Source: Neoceratodus forsteri
Taxonomy: Eukaryota; Chordata; Ceratodontiformes; Ceratodontidae
NCBI GenBank assembly: GCA_016271365.2
Contig: CM028129.1
Span: 433,138,501-433,202,500 of the forward strand
Length of the DNA stretch: 64,000 bases
Direction of reading: 5' to 3'
In this document: piece after piece, positions 20,000-30,431 of the stretch
Layout: every line of letters starts with the position of its first letter
Position numbering within the stretch: position 1 is the stretch's first letter
Made by a program: the position numbers and the translations under genes
Notes under the pieces: generated by a model
What the model saw: the letters and a program-made list of their open reading frames with translations, nothing else
Told to the model about the DNA's origin: nothing
Database searches by the model: none

Positions 20000-22389
20000 C
20001 ACACTAAGAGAAACTACTGTAAAAGAGCTATTCACCTTGCTAAGAGTGCTTACTGCAAAAGTCTGCTAGTAAATGCAGCAGGAGAGCCTAAGATGTTTTG
20101 GGCACATATTGAGAATTTTATGGGGTCCAAGCAACTTCAATCTACCAACAACACAGTGCTCAATGGACTGCATTGTAACAATCCTGTTACAATCGCTAAC
20201 TCCTTTAATCAACACTTCACAGATTTGTCATGCTATACTAGTTCATTTCCCACCCTTGATGCCTCTACCCCTGACCCTGCTTACCCTCCCCCCAGCACCT
20301 CCCATTGCTTTCACTTTCAGGTTGTAACTTATAAGGGGGTCTATGATCTTCTCAGGTCTATCTCTGATAGCTGCAGTGCTGTTTCAGATGGTCTTGAGCC
20401 TCGACTTCTAAAGTTAGCCGCTCCTCTTATTGCCACTCCTTTGGCTAGAATTTTCAATTTATCACTCTGCTTCGGGATTGTTCCACCAATCTGGAAGACT
20501 TCTAGGATAGTCCCTGTCTTTAAGAAAGGAGCTCTTAGATCAGTCCTCAATTATAAACCTATTGCCATACTCCCTGTTCTAAGTAAACTTCTAGACAAAT
20601 CTGTCTCCCTTCAAACCACTGCATTTCTTCATGACAATAATCTTTCTGAGTCTCAGCATGGCTTCAGAAAAGGCCATAGCACAACTACTGCTCTTCTTAA
20701 GTACACAGACAATGCAAAAATTGCTATGGACACTGACCTCCTAACTGGTTCAGTCTTTATTGACCTTACCAAGGTTTTTGACCTTGTAGACTACACCTTA
20801 CTTAAGACCAAAATTACTTCTCTTGTCTTCTCCCCTGAGGTAGTTGCCTGGCACCATAGCTACCTCTCTGACAGATGGCAATATGTGAAATACTGCTCAA
20901 CCTCATCTGAACTCACCTCTATCAACATCGGGGTACCACAAGGCTCCATCCTTGGCCCTCTTCGTTTCTCTATCTTCATTAATGGCATCTCTCTTAATGC
21001 ATCCCATTCTTCATCCCTTATTTCCTCTGACAACCTCTTCCTCTACTACAGTGCCAAGGATGTCCCTGACATCAATTCTACTCTATCTTCTGACTTTTGC
21101 CATACTCAAGGCTGTCTTGCCAGTAGTACACTAGTTTTAAACGGTAACCCGTGAAGTGGGCGCATGAGGAAGGGCACCGTCCATTATGACGACTCCTTCC
21201 CAGCGCAATCCACTCACGGCGATGGAAAGGTAGGTGACCGGATGAGGGGGTGGGTGAAGTAGGTGACAGGATGTCGCTATACGTACGTGCGTGGGGGGGT
21301 GGAAGCGAGCACGGTGAGCGTGGGCTGGGAGGGGGTGGAGAGGCTGTAAGAGGTGGCACTGAGGTTGCTGGTCGAGCTGCGTCATGGCATCAGGGATTGG
21401 CAAGTGGCTGGGGTGGCTGAGTTACTGGGTTCGGGTCCAGGCGCTGATGCGATTTTTTTATTGCGCCCGGCCCGAACCTTTTTTACTGCTTTCACACCCT
21501 CCCGACATGCACCCCTGGAGTTGAGAACTTGGTGGGGGTGGTGGCAAAGCCTCTCAGAAAGCAGTAAAAATCTGTCCTGGCGCTGTTGTTCTGCGCGCGG
21601 GTTGTCTGAGTGCCGAAAATGTGTTGACACTCTGACTGAGCGATAACGGCGATCGCCTTTAGGCGTTCGCCGTTATCACATAGACCCATTTTAAATACTA
21701 GTAAAACCCAAGCCATGCTTTTTGGGTCTACCCCAAGACTAAAGAAATGCCATAGCCAGCTATCAGTTTCCTGCACTGATGGCTCTGTTCTCAGTAGTGT
21801 GAAATCTTTCAAATATCTGGGCATCGCCCTAGACCCGTCCCTGGACTTTGATTTACACATCTCCCTCATCTGTAAAGCTATAAACTCTGAGACTGGACTG
21901 GCCTACAGAACCAGATTTGTCCTCACCCCCTCTGCACGTGTAGCTATAGCCCAAGGCATTCTTCTGCCAACCCTTACCTATAGCTCTGTTACTCATCTAA
22001 ATCTAGTCTGCTTAAATGGAATACCTCATATAACAACATATGCCACTTAGCACTGGCTTTGCATCGTCGCACAATATCACACTCACCACTGTCATCTATA
22101 CAACCATCTTCAGTGGCTATCACCCATGGCACATCGTCATTACTCCCTCGGTGTCCTGACTGATAGCATCTCTCAGTCTGGTGTTCCCTCTTCTTTAGTC
22201 CAGATGCTCATCCCTCAAAGCCCACACTATGATCTTTGCTCTGGTGATCAAATGTTCCTTCAGGTGCCCAGATATAACACAGGCATGGGTATACCCAAGC
22301 TTTCTCTCACACTGCATCTGTTTATTGGAACTCGTTACCCTCAAATTTACACCTCTCCTCTACTCACACTTGCTTTAAACACCTCCTAA
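20000..22389 (+). pseudogene. LINE A reverse transcriptase (split by a TTAA element)
   Basis: The stretch 20,093-21,140 is one frame of about 350 codons: FNQHFTDLS, GLEPRLLKLAAPLIATPLAR, WKTSRIVPVFKKGALR, YKPIAILPVLSKLLD, SQHGFRKGHSTTTALL, FIDLTKVFDLVDY, GVPQGSILGPLRFSIFINGI. At the catalytic position the usual Ala-Asp-Asp reads SSDN, so one Asp is lost. The TTAA element (21,141-21,690) interrupts after STLVLN; across it the wording continues with TSKTQAMLFGSTPRLK, YLGIALDPSLDF and, in another frame, HRHYSLGVLTDS up to 22,389. This is the best-kept RT frame in the nest. Confidence 0.92.
21141..21690. mobile_element. TTAA-targeted non-autonomous element, copy 1
   Basis: A 550-bp GC-rich insertion lies between two TTAA copies (21,137-21,140 and 21,691-21,694; the shared flank is TTTTAAA). 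Removing it rejoins the LINE A RT frame. There is no coding capacity. The ends are ACGGTAACCCGTG and ATAGACCCATT, without long terminal inverted repeats. A strong hairpin lies near the right end: 16-base arms (21,642-21,657 and 21,662-21,677, one mismatch) around a TTTA loop. Part of its middle (ACATGCACCCCTGGAGTTGA) recurs in the elements at 29,330 and 45,420. TTAA duplication suggests a piggyBac- or Kolobok-type transposase; this is inference. Confidence 0.75.
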
Positions 22390-22869
22390 GAAGCCATCTC
22401 TGCTTGCAGACCATTGCTTCTGCTTCTGGACACCTTAAACTCTACTGATCCCTATTTCTGACACGATTAATCTGTTTCTGGGCCTTGTATGAACCGTGTA
22501 AGGCAAAATCCCACCCCATGCACTTACTGCCCTCTACCTTTGCATTAGTTCCTACCTATTTCTCATTTTCATAAAATCTACTTTACCCCTCTCCCCCTCC
22601 CCCTCCCCCTCCCTCTAGTGCTGCATGTACTCTTTTCTTCCTACCAGGGTCTCCTTAGCCAATCTGCCCTGCACTTACTCTCCATAGGCTTTGACCTAAG
22701 ATATTGCATTTTTATTTTACTCTTATTACTTGTTTTTATGTACCATCACTGAAAATTGTACCTTCTATCAATGATTATTGCACCGTACTGTTTGATATAC
22801 TCAGTTCTGAAATGTCTGTATATTTGCTTGTGTGCCTTGTAGATTATGATTGTTTCTCCTTGAACTGCT
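22390..22869 (+). other. LINE A 3' UTR, first part
   Basis: Non-coding sequence after the RT end, rich in C/T, up to the gypsy insertion point. The rest of the UTR lies at 48,084-48,237, with TGCT repeated on either side of the gypsy element. Confidence 0.8.
22583..22616. repeat. CCCCCT microsatellite in LINE A 3' UTR
   Basis: A short pyrimidine run of CCCCCT-like units lies in the LINE A 3' UTR. It is simple sequence expansion with no sign of function. Confidence 0.85.
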
Positions 22870-24746
22870 TGTAGCCCCCCCCCCCAAATTCGGGGTTTTA
22901 CCTTGAGTGTCTCCCTGGGCTCCCATGAGGCCCACTGCCTGGGCAGACATCCAGTGAGGGAACTTAAATCCATGTTAGTACTGCTGTGCTGTTGTCTTGC
23001 ATGTGTGTATGTACAGATCCTTCCCAATGCGCTATCCCTTTAAGAGCCAACATGTGGTTAGTGTAAGTAGCCTGGGCTGGGTCAGAGTACTATTACGCTC
23101 ACAACCAGCCAGGCTCTTCCCTGATTGGCTCCACCCTGTAGTAGCTAATAGTGCAGAGGGAGCCCTAGCTTGTAATATAAATATTTAAGCTTAGAGTATT
23201 GTTGTTTAAAAGAAATAAACTGTTTTATAATTGCCAGTCTTGACTCCCCAATGGGAACCACCATCTTTGGTCCTGGACTTCCAGATTGGACCAATCAGAG
23301 TTAAGGGGTCCTCCAGAAGGCCTAATTGCAATGACTGCTGGGTGAAACTATGAATTTTCCAGATTGGCACCTAAATGGACCAATAGGAGTGCAAAGACTG
23401 TAACTGACAGCCCAGGCGATCAATCGCAAAGCAGGAAAAACTGACTTGTACAACACCTGACTGAAAACAGTGTGCAGTCTATCTTGAGCTCTTGGACAAA
23501 GAGGCACTTGTGTGACTCAGTGTCTACCCACAGGGAGAGGCCTGCATTTGCCTCCTGTGAGTTCTCTTCAATCCCCGAAGGGATCGAGTGGTCTGAGATT
23601 GTATCTAAGCAGAGAGAAGGGATTTCTGCAGCCAAAGCAAAGAGAAACTGGCCAGTTACCGAAACGGAGAACATTTGATGTGCTTCAGCCACAGCGATTG
23701 TGGCCTACCGACTGTGAGGAGAAATTGCTCCAGGGACTCCTGTATTGATTGGGGAGCCAGTCGTTCTGAAGAGAATTACTCTGATCAAAACCAGTTGGAG
23801 GATCACCAGCACTTATTCAAACTTTAAAAATATATTTTTCCTATCTGGGCCTATGCCATCCGTAGCCCAGCCCGAACTGTTCCTGTACCACCAGCAGCAC
23901 CATCCTGGCGAGAGACCAGCTTTGGGGAGTCAGCCCCTACAGTACAGCTACAGGCAGGTTGCAGTCACCTACAGGGAAAGGCCGTGAAGTGGAGGTGAGT
24001 CGTGTCGGCCCTGGTCCCCATCAACAGCCTGAGAGAGCCACAGGTCTTGGCTGTCACCAACACCTTGTTCCATCTGTCTGGGCACAGTGAGTAAAAACCA
24101 GGGTAGCTCCGTGTAACTAAGCAATCAATTAAACTATGGTACCATCCAATTCTATTTGCCGGTTTAAAGTGTTCACATGTGACTGAGCCATCCGGCCAGG
24201 AATTACAATTGGTTCAGAGTTTTGTAAGTGTGTTTGATATATTTAATCACCTTTCCTTCCACCAAGGGCCCCAACACGGCTGCAATGCTGACCAACTCGC
24301 AACATCATATCCATTCTGGGTACCCAGTGTTTGCATGAACTGTGTGAATCCAGGGACTGATTTCTAACAATAATTTAACTCTGCTCATTACAAGTATTGC
24401 TATAATAACTCAGAGTCTCGTCCCTTCTTTGTTAAGTCCACTAAATAAACCTGATTTACTGTTTCAAGTTTAACCTGGGCCATGAGCATATTATTACATG
24501 GATTAGAGTGCTACATTCTATGCTGTATAACCTAAAAGTGTAAGCTGCATTGAAACAGTCTCTTACAGAGGAACACAGGGTGCAAATCAGTGAGCCAGAC
24601 CTGGTTGGTAAGTGGTTAAAATGTAAGCATATCATTAATGTGTGTACAGAGCTATATTCTAACTGCTAAGAACCCAAGCACCTCAACCTGCAGTTAGGAA
24701 GGCAGGCAGGGGTAGTAGCCCTTGGTATAACGATGCCAGGGTTACT
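22870..24746 (+). repeat. 5' LTR of gypsy copy 2
   Basis: This 1.88-kb LTR is unusually long. It starts TGTAGCCC and ends CCAGGGTTAC, with near-inverted termini (TGTAACCC/GGGTTACA in the 3' copy). It matches 46,028-48,083 along its whole length. A TATAAATA box lies at 23,176-23,183 and AATAAA signals near 23,214 and 24,443. Compared with the 3' LTR it lacks about 170 bases near its end, between two AAGAAC repeats. The many substitutions between the LTRs point to an old insertion. Confidence 0.92.
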
Positions 24747-24750
24747 GCTG

Positions 24751-24768
24751 TGGAGGCACCACTGGGAT
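24751..24768 (+). promoter_or_regulatory. candidate primer-binding site of gypsy copy 2
   Basis: TGGAGGCACCACTGGGAT starts five bases after the LTR end. The TGG start (complement of tRNA CCA) and the TGGGAT near the end resemble primer-binding sites. I could not name the matching tRNA from memory. The position is right; the identity is inferred. Confidence 0.55.
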
Positions 24769-24832
24769 TACTGCCCCCTAGTGGCCAAAATACAAAATTG
24801 CAGCTACTATTTGTTTGAGTGCTACCATAAAA

Positions 24833-25147
24833 ATGGAGAAACTTCCTGGGCCCAAATTTGAGATCCCACCCCACAAAATAGCTGTGCACTACTTGTTGGG
24901 GTGGTGCGAAGCAGAAGAAGTTGATCCCCACCATGTTTTAATTTTATTAGATATTCCCCTGGGTACTAATAAAGCCACCATAGAGGAGGTGGTAAGTAAG
25001 GTTAAGTGTCTGGGTAAAATTACTGTGCAGTGGTGTAATGATAATTTATTTGCTCAGACTATAGTGGCCCTGATTGAATGTAGTACCCCAAAAGAGATGG
25101 AAAAAGTAGTCCCCATTATTATGCTTGGTGAGTCCCTGGTGGGTTGA
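24833..25147 (+). pseudogene. gypsy copy 2 gag, PNMA-type N-terminal domain
   Basis: The Met at 24,833 (MEKLPGPK) is the likely gag start; the open frame runs back to 24,815 without an ATG. The protein reads LLGWCEAEEVDPHHVLILLD, then IEEVVSKVKCLGKI and ALIECSTPKEME. This spacing (WC, hydrophobic strand with a ...GTN... turn, an acidic helix, a basic strand and a second helix) is that of the N-terminal RRM-like domain of the PNMA (paraneoplastic Ma antigen) family, host genes domesticated from gypsy gag. The domain would bind RNA or aid assembly; here that is inference. The frame stops at 25,147 and a LINE scrap follows before the capsid. Confidence 0.8.
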
Positions 25148-25254
25148 AGGGTTATCACTATGTATAGTGGAGCATCCACACATGGGGGGGGGGGGTAACC
25201 CTGAGCTGAAGGGTTAAAAGAGAAGCTGCGAAAACTGTTAGCAGCTGAGGGACA

Positions 25255-25650
25255 GACATTTATTTAATTATTTATTGAATTTTGTTGACTGGGTAAACCC
25301 ACTGAAACAACAGGGTCCCTTTTTCAGGGGCAACCCGAAATTAATTACATTGAATAGTGACATCATATGCATACAGGAAACGAAGGCAGAACAAGCAACA
25401 GTAGCAGTACACAGTTATACAAGGTTAGCATACAAGGCTAGAATCCACAAATCAGTTTATGCAACATAACATTTCATAAGGAGTAATGGGGAAAAACATA
25501 TATTTTTTTAGATTCTATCTGCTAGAGCTGGAAGAGCTGGACACCAATTCAGCAGGAGGGGTATTTCGGTTAGGAGCTAGTCAGTAGGTGGCTTGGACTA
25601 AGGGGTAGACCAAGTGTTCAGGCGGATACACAGGAGTTACCTGTTAAAAA
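25255..25650 (-). mobile_element. possible LINE 3' end inside gag
   Basis: The block starts with TTTATTTAATTATTTATT, then a hairpin-like GGGTCCCTTTTTCAGGGGC and a purine-rich stretch with many ACA repeats. This layout resembles the minus-strand 3' ends of LINE B and B' (14,494 and 37,889). It lies between gag N-terminal and capsid parts where copy-specific DNA is expected. The right boundary and any target duplication were not found. Confidence 0.45.
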
Positions 25651-25849
25651 AAGAAACCCAGTCCTTACTCATGATACCTTCTCCTCCATAGTGGTGGTCA
25701 CACAAAAGTTGATCAGTACTGAGGTAATGCTGAGGTGTACTGAGGCACTCAAGTTGCAATTTTCATAGGTTTTCATTTGAGGATTTAAAAAGGGCAATAG
25801 AGAATCCTGGGGGAACTATCCCTGCTAACCCCTCTCTGACCCCCTCGCC

Positions 25850-26611
25850 TGTACCTGTGCCTACATCACCCATGTCTTCCCCCATAGTGGTACCCTCAGT
25901 GAATCTTGACTCCTACCGCAGGCTTATACTGTTCTCTGGCACTATTCCCACACCACAGGGGGAAGATGACTTAGAGACTTGGATGGACTATGCATCCCGT
26001 CCAAGAGTGGCAGTGCGTGGAAGGTGAGAAACAAAAGACTTATGGAGAGCTTTAGGGGCCCTGCACTGGAAGCCATCAGATTTTTGAAGTCTATAAACCC
26101 TAATGTTTCAGCCAATGAATATCTGTCTGCTTTAGAAGATGTTTTTGGAAGTACTGAACCTGGAGAAGACTTGATGTGGAAGTTCAAGTCCACCAAACAG
26201 TGGGAAAATGAATGTTTGTCTGCTTATGTGACCCGACTAGAGAGGGCCCTTCAGAGAGCACACCGTAAAGATGGAGTGCAAGCAAGTGACTTAAACAGAG
26301 TGAGGTTAGAGCATATCCTCAAGTCAGCTTGGTACTCCAGTGTACTAATGCCTAAACTGAAGTTTCAGGATCGTAAAAATGATCCACCTGCATACTGTTG
26401 GCTCATGAAAGAGATCAAAGAAGCTGAGAATGAAGATGAGTATTGGGACCCTTATGCGGGAGCTGCCCGAGCTGCCCCAGCCTCTGAGAAGTCTGCTGAA
26501 AAGGGCACCGCTCTTGATGCCCAACAGCTTACAGATCTATTAAAAGAATTAACAGAACTGAAAGCTAGTGCACAAACTTCTGTGGACATGGTTAAAGGTC
26601 AGGCTGTTTGA
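25850..26611 (+). pseudogene. gypsy copy 2 gag capsid (PNMA-like)
   Basis: This is the capsid part of gag. One frame (25,905-26,020) reads SYRRLILFSGTIPTPQGEDD and LETWMDYA; after a frame shift near 26,020 the next (25,979-26,611) reads KRLMESFRGPALEAIRFL, ALEDVFGST and CLSAYVTRLERALQRAH, ending with LMKEIKEAENEDEYWDPYA. These blocks follow the capsid N- and C-lobe order of PNMA proteins closely, closer than typical chromovirus gags. In a live element they would form the particle shell. The stop at 26,611 precedes a degraded linker to the zinc knuckle. Confidence 0.87.
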
Positions 26612-26879
26612 GCTAATGCTGCTGAAACTGTAGGTGAAGTTCAACCTACTGTGAAAAGTGCCAGTCTTCAAGTCCCTCAGAGAGAATCAGATGGCAATAT
26701 GCTGAAAGAGATAAAGGAACTGAGAGCTTTGATATGAGATCTTCCCCAGTCATCTCACCAGTCTACGTCCTGGAAAAGGTCCATTGGAGCTGATTCTGAG
26801 CCTAGGCCCAAGAATGAGTACAAGTCTGGTCCCTGTGAGAGCCGTAAACAGGTAGAAGATCCTACTTGAACACCTAATC

Positions 26880-27960
26880 CTAGACCAAATGTATTCTGCT
26901 ACCATTGTGGAGAGGATGGGCACACCAGGAGGATATGTCAAGCCCCTGAAGACTTGCAGAGAGTAACAGCCAAGCTGCTTAACCAGGTCAGACAAAGCAA
27001 TATAAAACCTCAGTCCAAACCTCCATACAAGCCTTGCATAGTAAAGTCTGCAGTTACCCGTCCTAAAAACAATGCTCCTCCTGATTGGGCGGAAATGGTG
27101 AGACCCTCTATGGAGACTACTGTACATGCAGATGGCATCCTGGCCCAAGCCATATAAGACAGCGGATCTCAGGTTATGATAATATTCAAAGACTGGTACA
27201 TTCAGCACCTATCTGACCATCCTCTATAGCCCCTTGATGGACTACATGTGTGGGGGTTAAGTGACAAATTGTATCCCTATCTTGCTTTTCTGCAAGTGGG
27301 GCTTTCTTTCCTCTCCTCTGTGGCAGGTATAGGAGACCCCGTGGAGACTCTGGCCTTAATGTGTCCCCCCTCTGGCCTGTATGATGGGATTCCAGTTCTG
27401 ATTGGCACTAATGCACATGTGCTCAGCCGTCTTGCTCAAAAGTGTCAAGAAAGACAAGCACAAAAGACAGGGAGAGCTCTACACATCCATGCCATGGAAC
27501 AAAAGGCATATGAGATGCAAATGCACCCAGAATAAGGTGACAAAGATGAGCCCATGGGATTTGTCTGGAAAAAGGACCTCTCCACTCTTGTTCTTCTTCC
27601 AAATGCACAGTGCAATATCTGTGGAGAGGTGCATATGTGCAAGGATGTGACCAATAAGATACTCATGCTGGATGCCCCAGAAGAGGGAAGGTTTCCCGAA
27701 GGACTTCTGATTAAACTTAGTGTGCTTTCTGTTTGTGCTCATGCCTACTCAAGGAGAGTTGTGGTCCAGATCCGTAACGTTACTGACCGAGACATCAGAG
27801 TCACTCGAGGATGCACCCTGGCCAAAGTATACTTTTTAGATATCTGAGTGCCACAAAGGGAAAGATGGTGAAGTGTCACCTGACATGTTTGACTTTGGAG
27901 AGTCACCCATTCCTGATGGATGGAGGGAGAAAATCAGCTAAAGGTTGGCCATAACGGAAC
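26880..27960 (+). pseudogene. gypsy copy 2 nucleocapsid and protease
   Basis: A CCHC zinc knuckle (FCYHCGEDGHTRRIC) lies at about 26,895-26,940. It is followed by LLNQVRQ and a Pro/Lys linker (26,954-27,157). A stop at 27,155 falls immediately before the aspartic protease triad DSGSQVMIIFKDW (27,158 on), so the active site is in frame but cut off. The frame 27,248-27,535 has GLSDKLYPYLAFL and IPVLIGTNAHV, and 27,554-27,847 continues the spacer. Copy 1 (9,356-8,336) lacks the stop before DSG. The zinc knuckle would package RNA and the protease would process gag-pol. Confidence 0.88.
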
Positions 27961-28745
27961 AAAGTATTCTCTCTAAAAGTGTGGGACGTAGGTTGTGTTA
28001 CCAGCGCTGAACATCACATTCAGCTTCACGACGAGAGACCCTTCAGACAGAGGTCATGCCGGTTAGCGCCTGCTGACACTGATGATGTAAGGCACCACCT
28101 ACAGGAGATGTTAGCAGCCAGAATTATCCAGGAGTCATGCAGCCCTTACACCTCTCCGATTGTGGTGGTTCATAATAAAAATGGTTCTGTTCGTATGTGT
28201 GTTGATTACAGGACCCTAAACTAAAGAACCATACCTGATCAGTATACAATGCCTCACATAAAGGATTCCCTAGACTGTCTAAATGGGAGTAAATGGTACT
28301 CTGTCCTCGACTTGCAAAGTGGATACTATCAAATCCTAATGGCTCCCGAGGACAGGGATAAAACTGCATTCATTTGTCCTCTGGGTTTCTATGAATTCCT
28401 CTGCATGCCCCAAGGCATATCAGGTGCACCCGCAACCTTTCAAAAATGAATGGAGCAGGCAGTGGAAGATATGAATCTCTTGGAGTGTCTTGTCTACCTT
28501 GATGATATCAGAGTTTTCGGCAAAACACTTGAGGAGCATGAGGCCCACTTATTTAAAGTATTGGACAGACTTGACGAGTTTGGCTTAAAGTTGTCAACTG
28601 ACAAATGACAGTTCTTTCAGAGCTCTGTAAAATACATAGACCACATTGTGTCCTCTGAAGGTATTCAGACTGACCCTAGTAAAGTGGAAGCACTGACCAC
28701 TTGGCCAAAGCCTAACAACTTAAAGGAGCTGTAGAGATTTCTGTT
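27961..28745 (+). pseudogene. gypsy copy 2 reverse transcriptase (broken)
   Basis: The RT can be followed through three frames: LQEMLAARIIQESCSPYTSP and VRMCVDYRTLN (28,100-28,223), LDLQSGYYQILMAPEDRDKT and PQGISGAPATF (28,300-28,440), then after stops VYLDDIRVF (28,496-28,522), where YxDD is intact. The PNNLKEL and FYR-like end lies near 28,700-28,770. Stops occur near 28,224, 28,449, 28,607 and 28,733. Family: Ty3/gypsy by the wording around YLDD and QGISGAP. Confidence 0.92.
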
Positions 28746-29325
28746 TTTTGTGGTTACTATCGCCGCTTTGTCAAAGACTACACCAAGGTAATCCAACTAT
28801 TGCTAAACTTGATACAAGGGTATCCACCCACTCACCAGAAGTTCAAGAAATCACTGTTAAAGAGAGTAACAAGACCTACTTTAAGCCTCATGAGTTCTTT
28901 GGCAGCGATGGACCCCAGACTGTGACTCAGCATTCCAAGAGATTATTTACCTGCTCACTCATGCACCAGTACTTGCCTATGCTGATCCGTCTAAGCAATA
29001 TGTACTTCATACAGATGCCAGCCTGAATGGCCTAAGAGCCATGCTCTACCAGGAGTACACAGGGGGACTGCTACCAGTGGTGTTTGCAAGCCAAAGACTG
29101 ACACCACCAGAAAAAAAATACCCAGTTCACAAACTGGAGTTTCTTGCTCTCAAATGGGCCATCATGGAGCAGTTTCATGAGTACTTTTATGGTGCACAAA
29201 TCTTGATTAGAACAGATAACAACCCACTAACCTATGTTCAGACTTCTGCCAAGTTAGATGCTACAGGACACCGATGGCTCTTGGCTTTATCTACTTATGA
29301 CTATGCAGTAGAATACTGGCCTGGT
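28746..29325 (+). pseudogene. gypsy copy 2 RNase H (interrupted)
   Basis: After a degraded connection, HTDASLNG near 29,008 gives the first catalytic Asp. LPVVFASQRLTPPEKKYPVH and KLEFLALKWAIMEQFHEYFY (helix with the catalytic Glu) follow, then TDNNPLTYVQTSAKLD and STYDYAVEYWPGL. The TTAA element inserts at 29,330, just before the last acidic box (ADALSR-type), so the ORF continues with unrelated residues to 29,490. The remaining pieces resume after 29,671. Confidence 0.9.
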
Positions 29326-29329
29326 TTAA

Positions 29330-29667
29330 ACCCGGTTACCTCACCCCCCCGACAGCGACATTTCACCAGCGAGGTCCCCTACAGTGACTACAGCACCAAG
29401 CCGCGTTGGAAGACCTCTGGAACCTGGCGCTGTCTGTCGGGGGTCCTGCACCCCCCCCAATCAGCTCTGACTGGAGTTGAGAATCCTTAAGTGGGGGGTG
29501 CAGGTGGCACAGCTCCCTGTGTGGGGGGTTCAGGGGGCAAAGCCCCCCCAAAGAAAACAAGAGAACAAAGTGCGAACTGACAGCCGACTGCAGAATGCGG
29601 TCGACCTGCCGGTGTCGCTGACAGGGCGTTCAACAAAGTTTTTGTCGGACTCCTGTCGTGGATCCGT
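29330..29667. mobile_element. TTAA-targeted non-autonomous element, copy 2
   Basis: A 338-bp GC-rich insertion splits the RNase H. TTAA lies on both sides (29,326-29,329 and 29,668-29,671), within a longer shared GTTTAAACC. It starts ACCCGGTTACCTC and ends GTGGATCCGT. Inner blocks CTGGAGTTGAGAAT and GGGGCAAAGCCCCCC (imperfect palindromes) resemble the elements at 21,141 and 45,420. There is no coding capacity and no long terminal inverted repeat. Confidence 0.72.
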
Positions 29668-29671
29668 TTAA

Positions 29672-30015
29672 ACCATATCGATGACCATTTTCTCTCTCCA
29701 GAAGACCTGCCTCCAACCAAGAGTGGGTACGCATGTCTGAGCATTCCGTGAAGGCACTGTGTCATAATTTTGATAGAGATGAAACTCCCTCTACAGAGAC
29801 TGTAAATTGCCTAGCTGATTGGGACTGCCTGATACATGCATACCAGTGGCATATTGTAACTTTGCAGCATTAAACTTAAGCGCATTGCCTCAGCTGACTC
29901 CAGCTGACCTTCAGAAAGAACAGTATCATGACCCCTTGATTAGACCAGTTGTAACTGTTTTACAGACAGGGGAAGACGTTTCCAAAATGCAGTTGAGTGA
30001 TCCCAAAACCGCATT
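29672..30015 (+). pseudogene. gypsy copy 2 RNase H-integrase linker
   Basis: The pol frame resumes after the TTAA element with degraded RNase H end sequence, then CIPVAYCNFAALNLSALPQL and TPADLQKEQYHDPLIRPV (29,819-30,000). Copy 1 has the same wording at 1,560-1,386, which confirms the order. The hAT MITE interrupts at 30,016. Confidence 0.85.
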
Positions 30016-30423
30016 CAGTGTTGGGTAAGTTACTTTTTCTATTACTTTCTATTATTTTTGGAAACTTGTTCCAGAAAGCTCTGTGCAGTCACTAGCTAGG
30101 ATGGAGAAGTACTGGAAAAAGTAATACACCTTACAGTTACAATTACTTATATCTTTTTATACAAAAGTAATACGTAACTGTAACTGATTACATTTATCTG
30201 AAAGTAATTAGTAACTAACCTATTACTTTCAAATAAATGTCATCTGTTATAGTTTTTTTATTTTTGTATTGTTTTTGTATAAAAAGAAATAAGTAACTGT
30301 AACTGTTAGGTGTATTACTTATTCTAGTACTTCTCCATCCTTGCTAGTGACTGCACAGAGCTTCCTGGATCAAGTTTCTAAAAGAAATACAAAGTAATAG
30401 AAAAAGTAACTTACCCAACACTG
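30016..30423. mobile_element. hAT-type MITE
   Basis: This 408-bp palindromic element starts CAGTGTTGGGTAAGTTAC and ends with its inverse, GTAACTTACCCAACACTG. Eight-base flanks ACCGCATT (30,008-30,015) and ACCGGATT (30,424-30,431) form a target duplication with one mismatch. CAGTG ends plus an 8-bp duplication are hallmarks of hAT transposons. Much of it is an imperfect inverted repeat (copies of CACAGAGCTT/AAGCTCTGTG at 30,084 and 30,352), so it can fold back. It has no coding capacity and would need a hAT transposase in trans. Confidence 0.9.
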
Positions 30424-30431
30424 ACCGGATT

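Noticed and set aside
22870..24746. Small frames inside the LTRs as accessory genes
   Set aside because: The corresponding frames are not kept intact between the two LTRs, and they lack domains.
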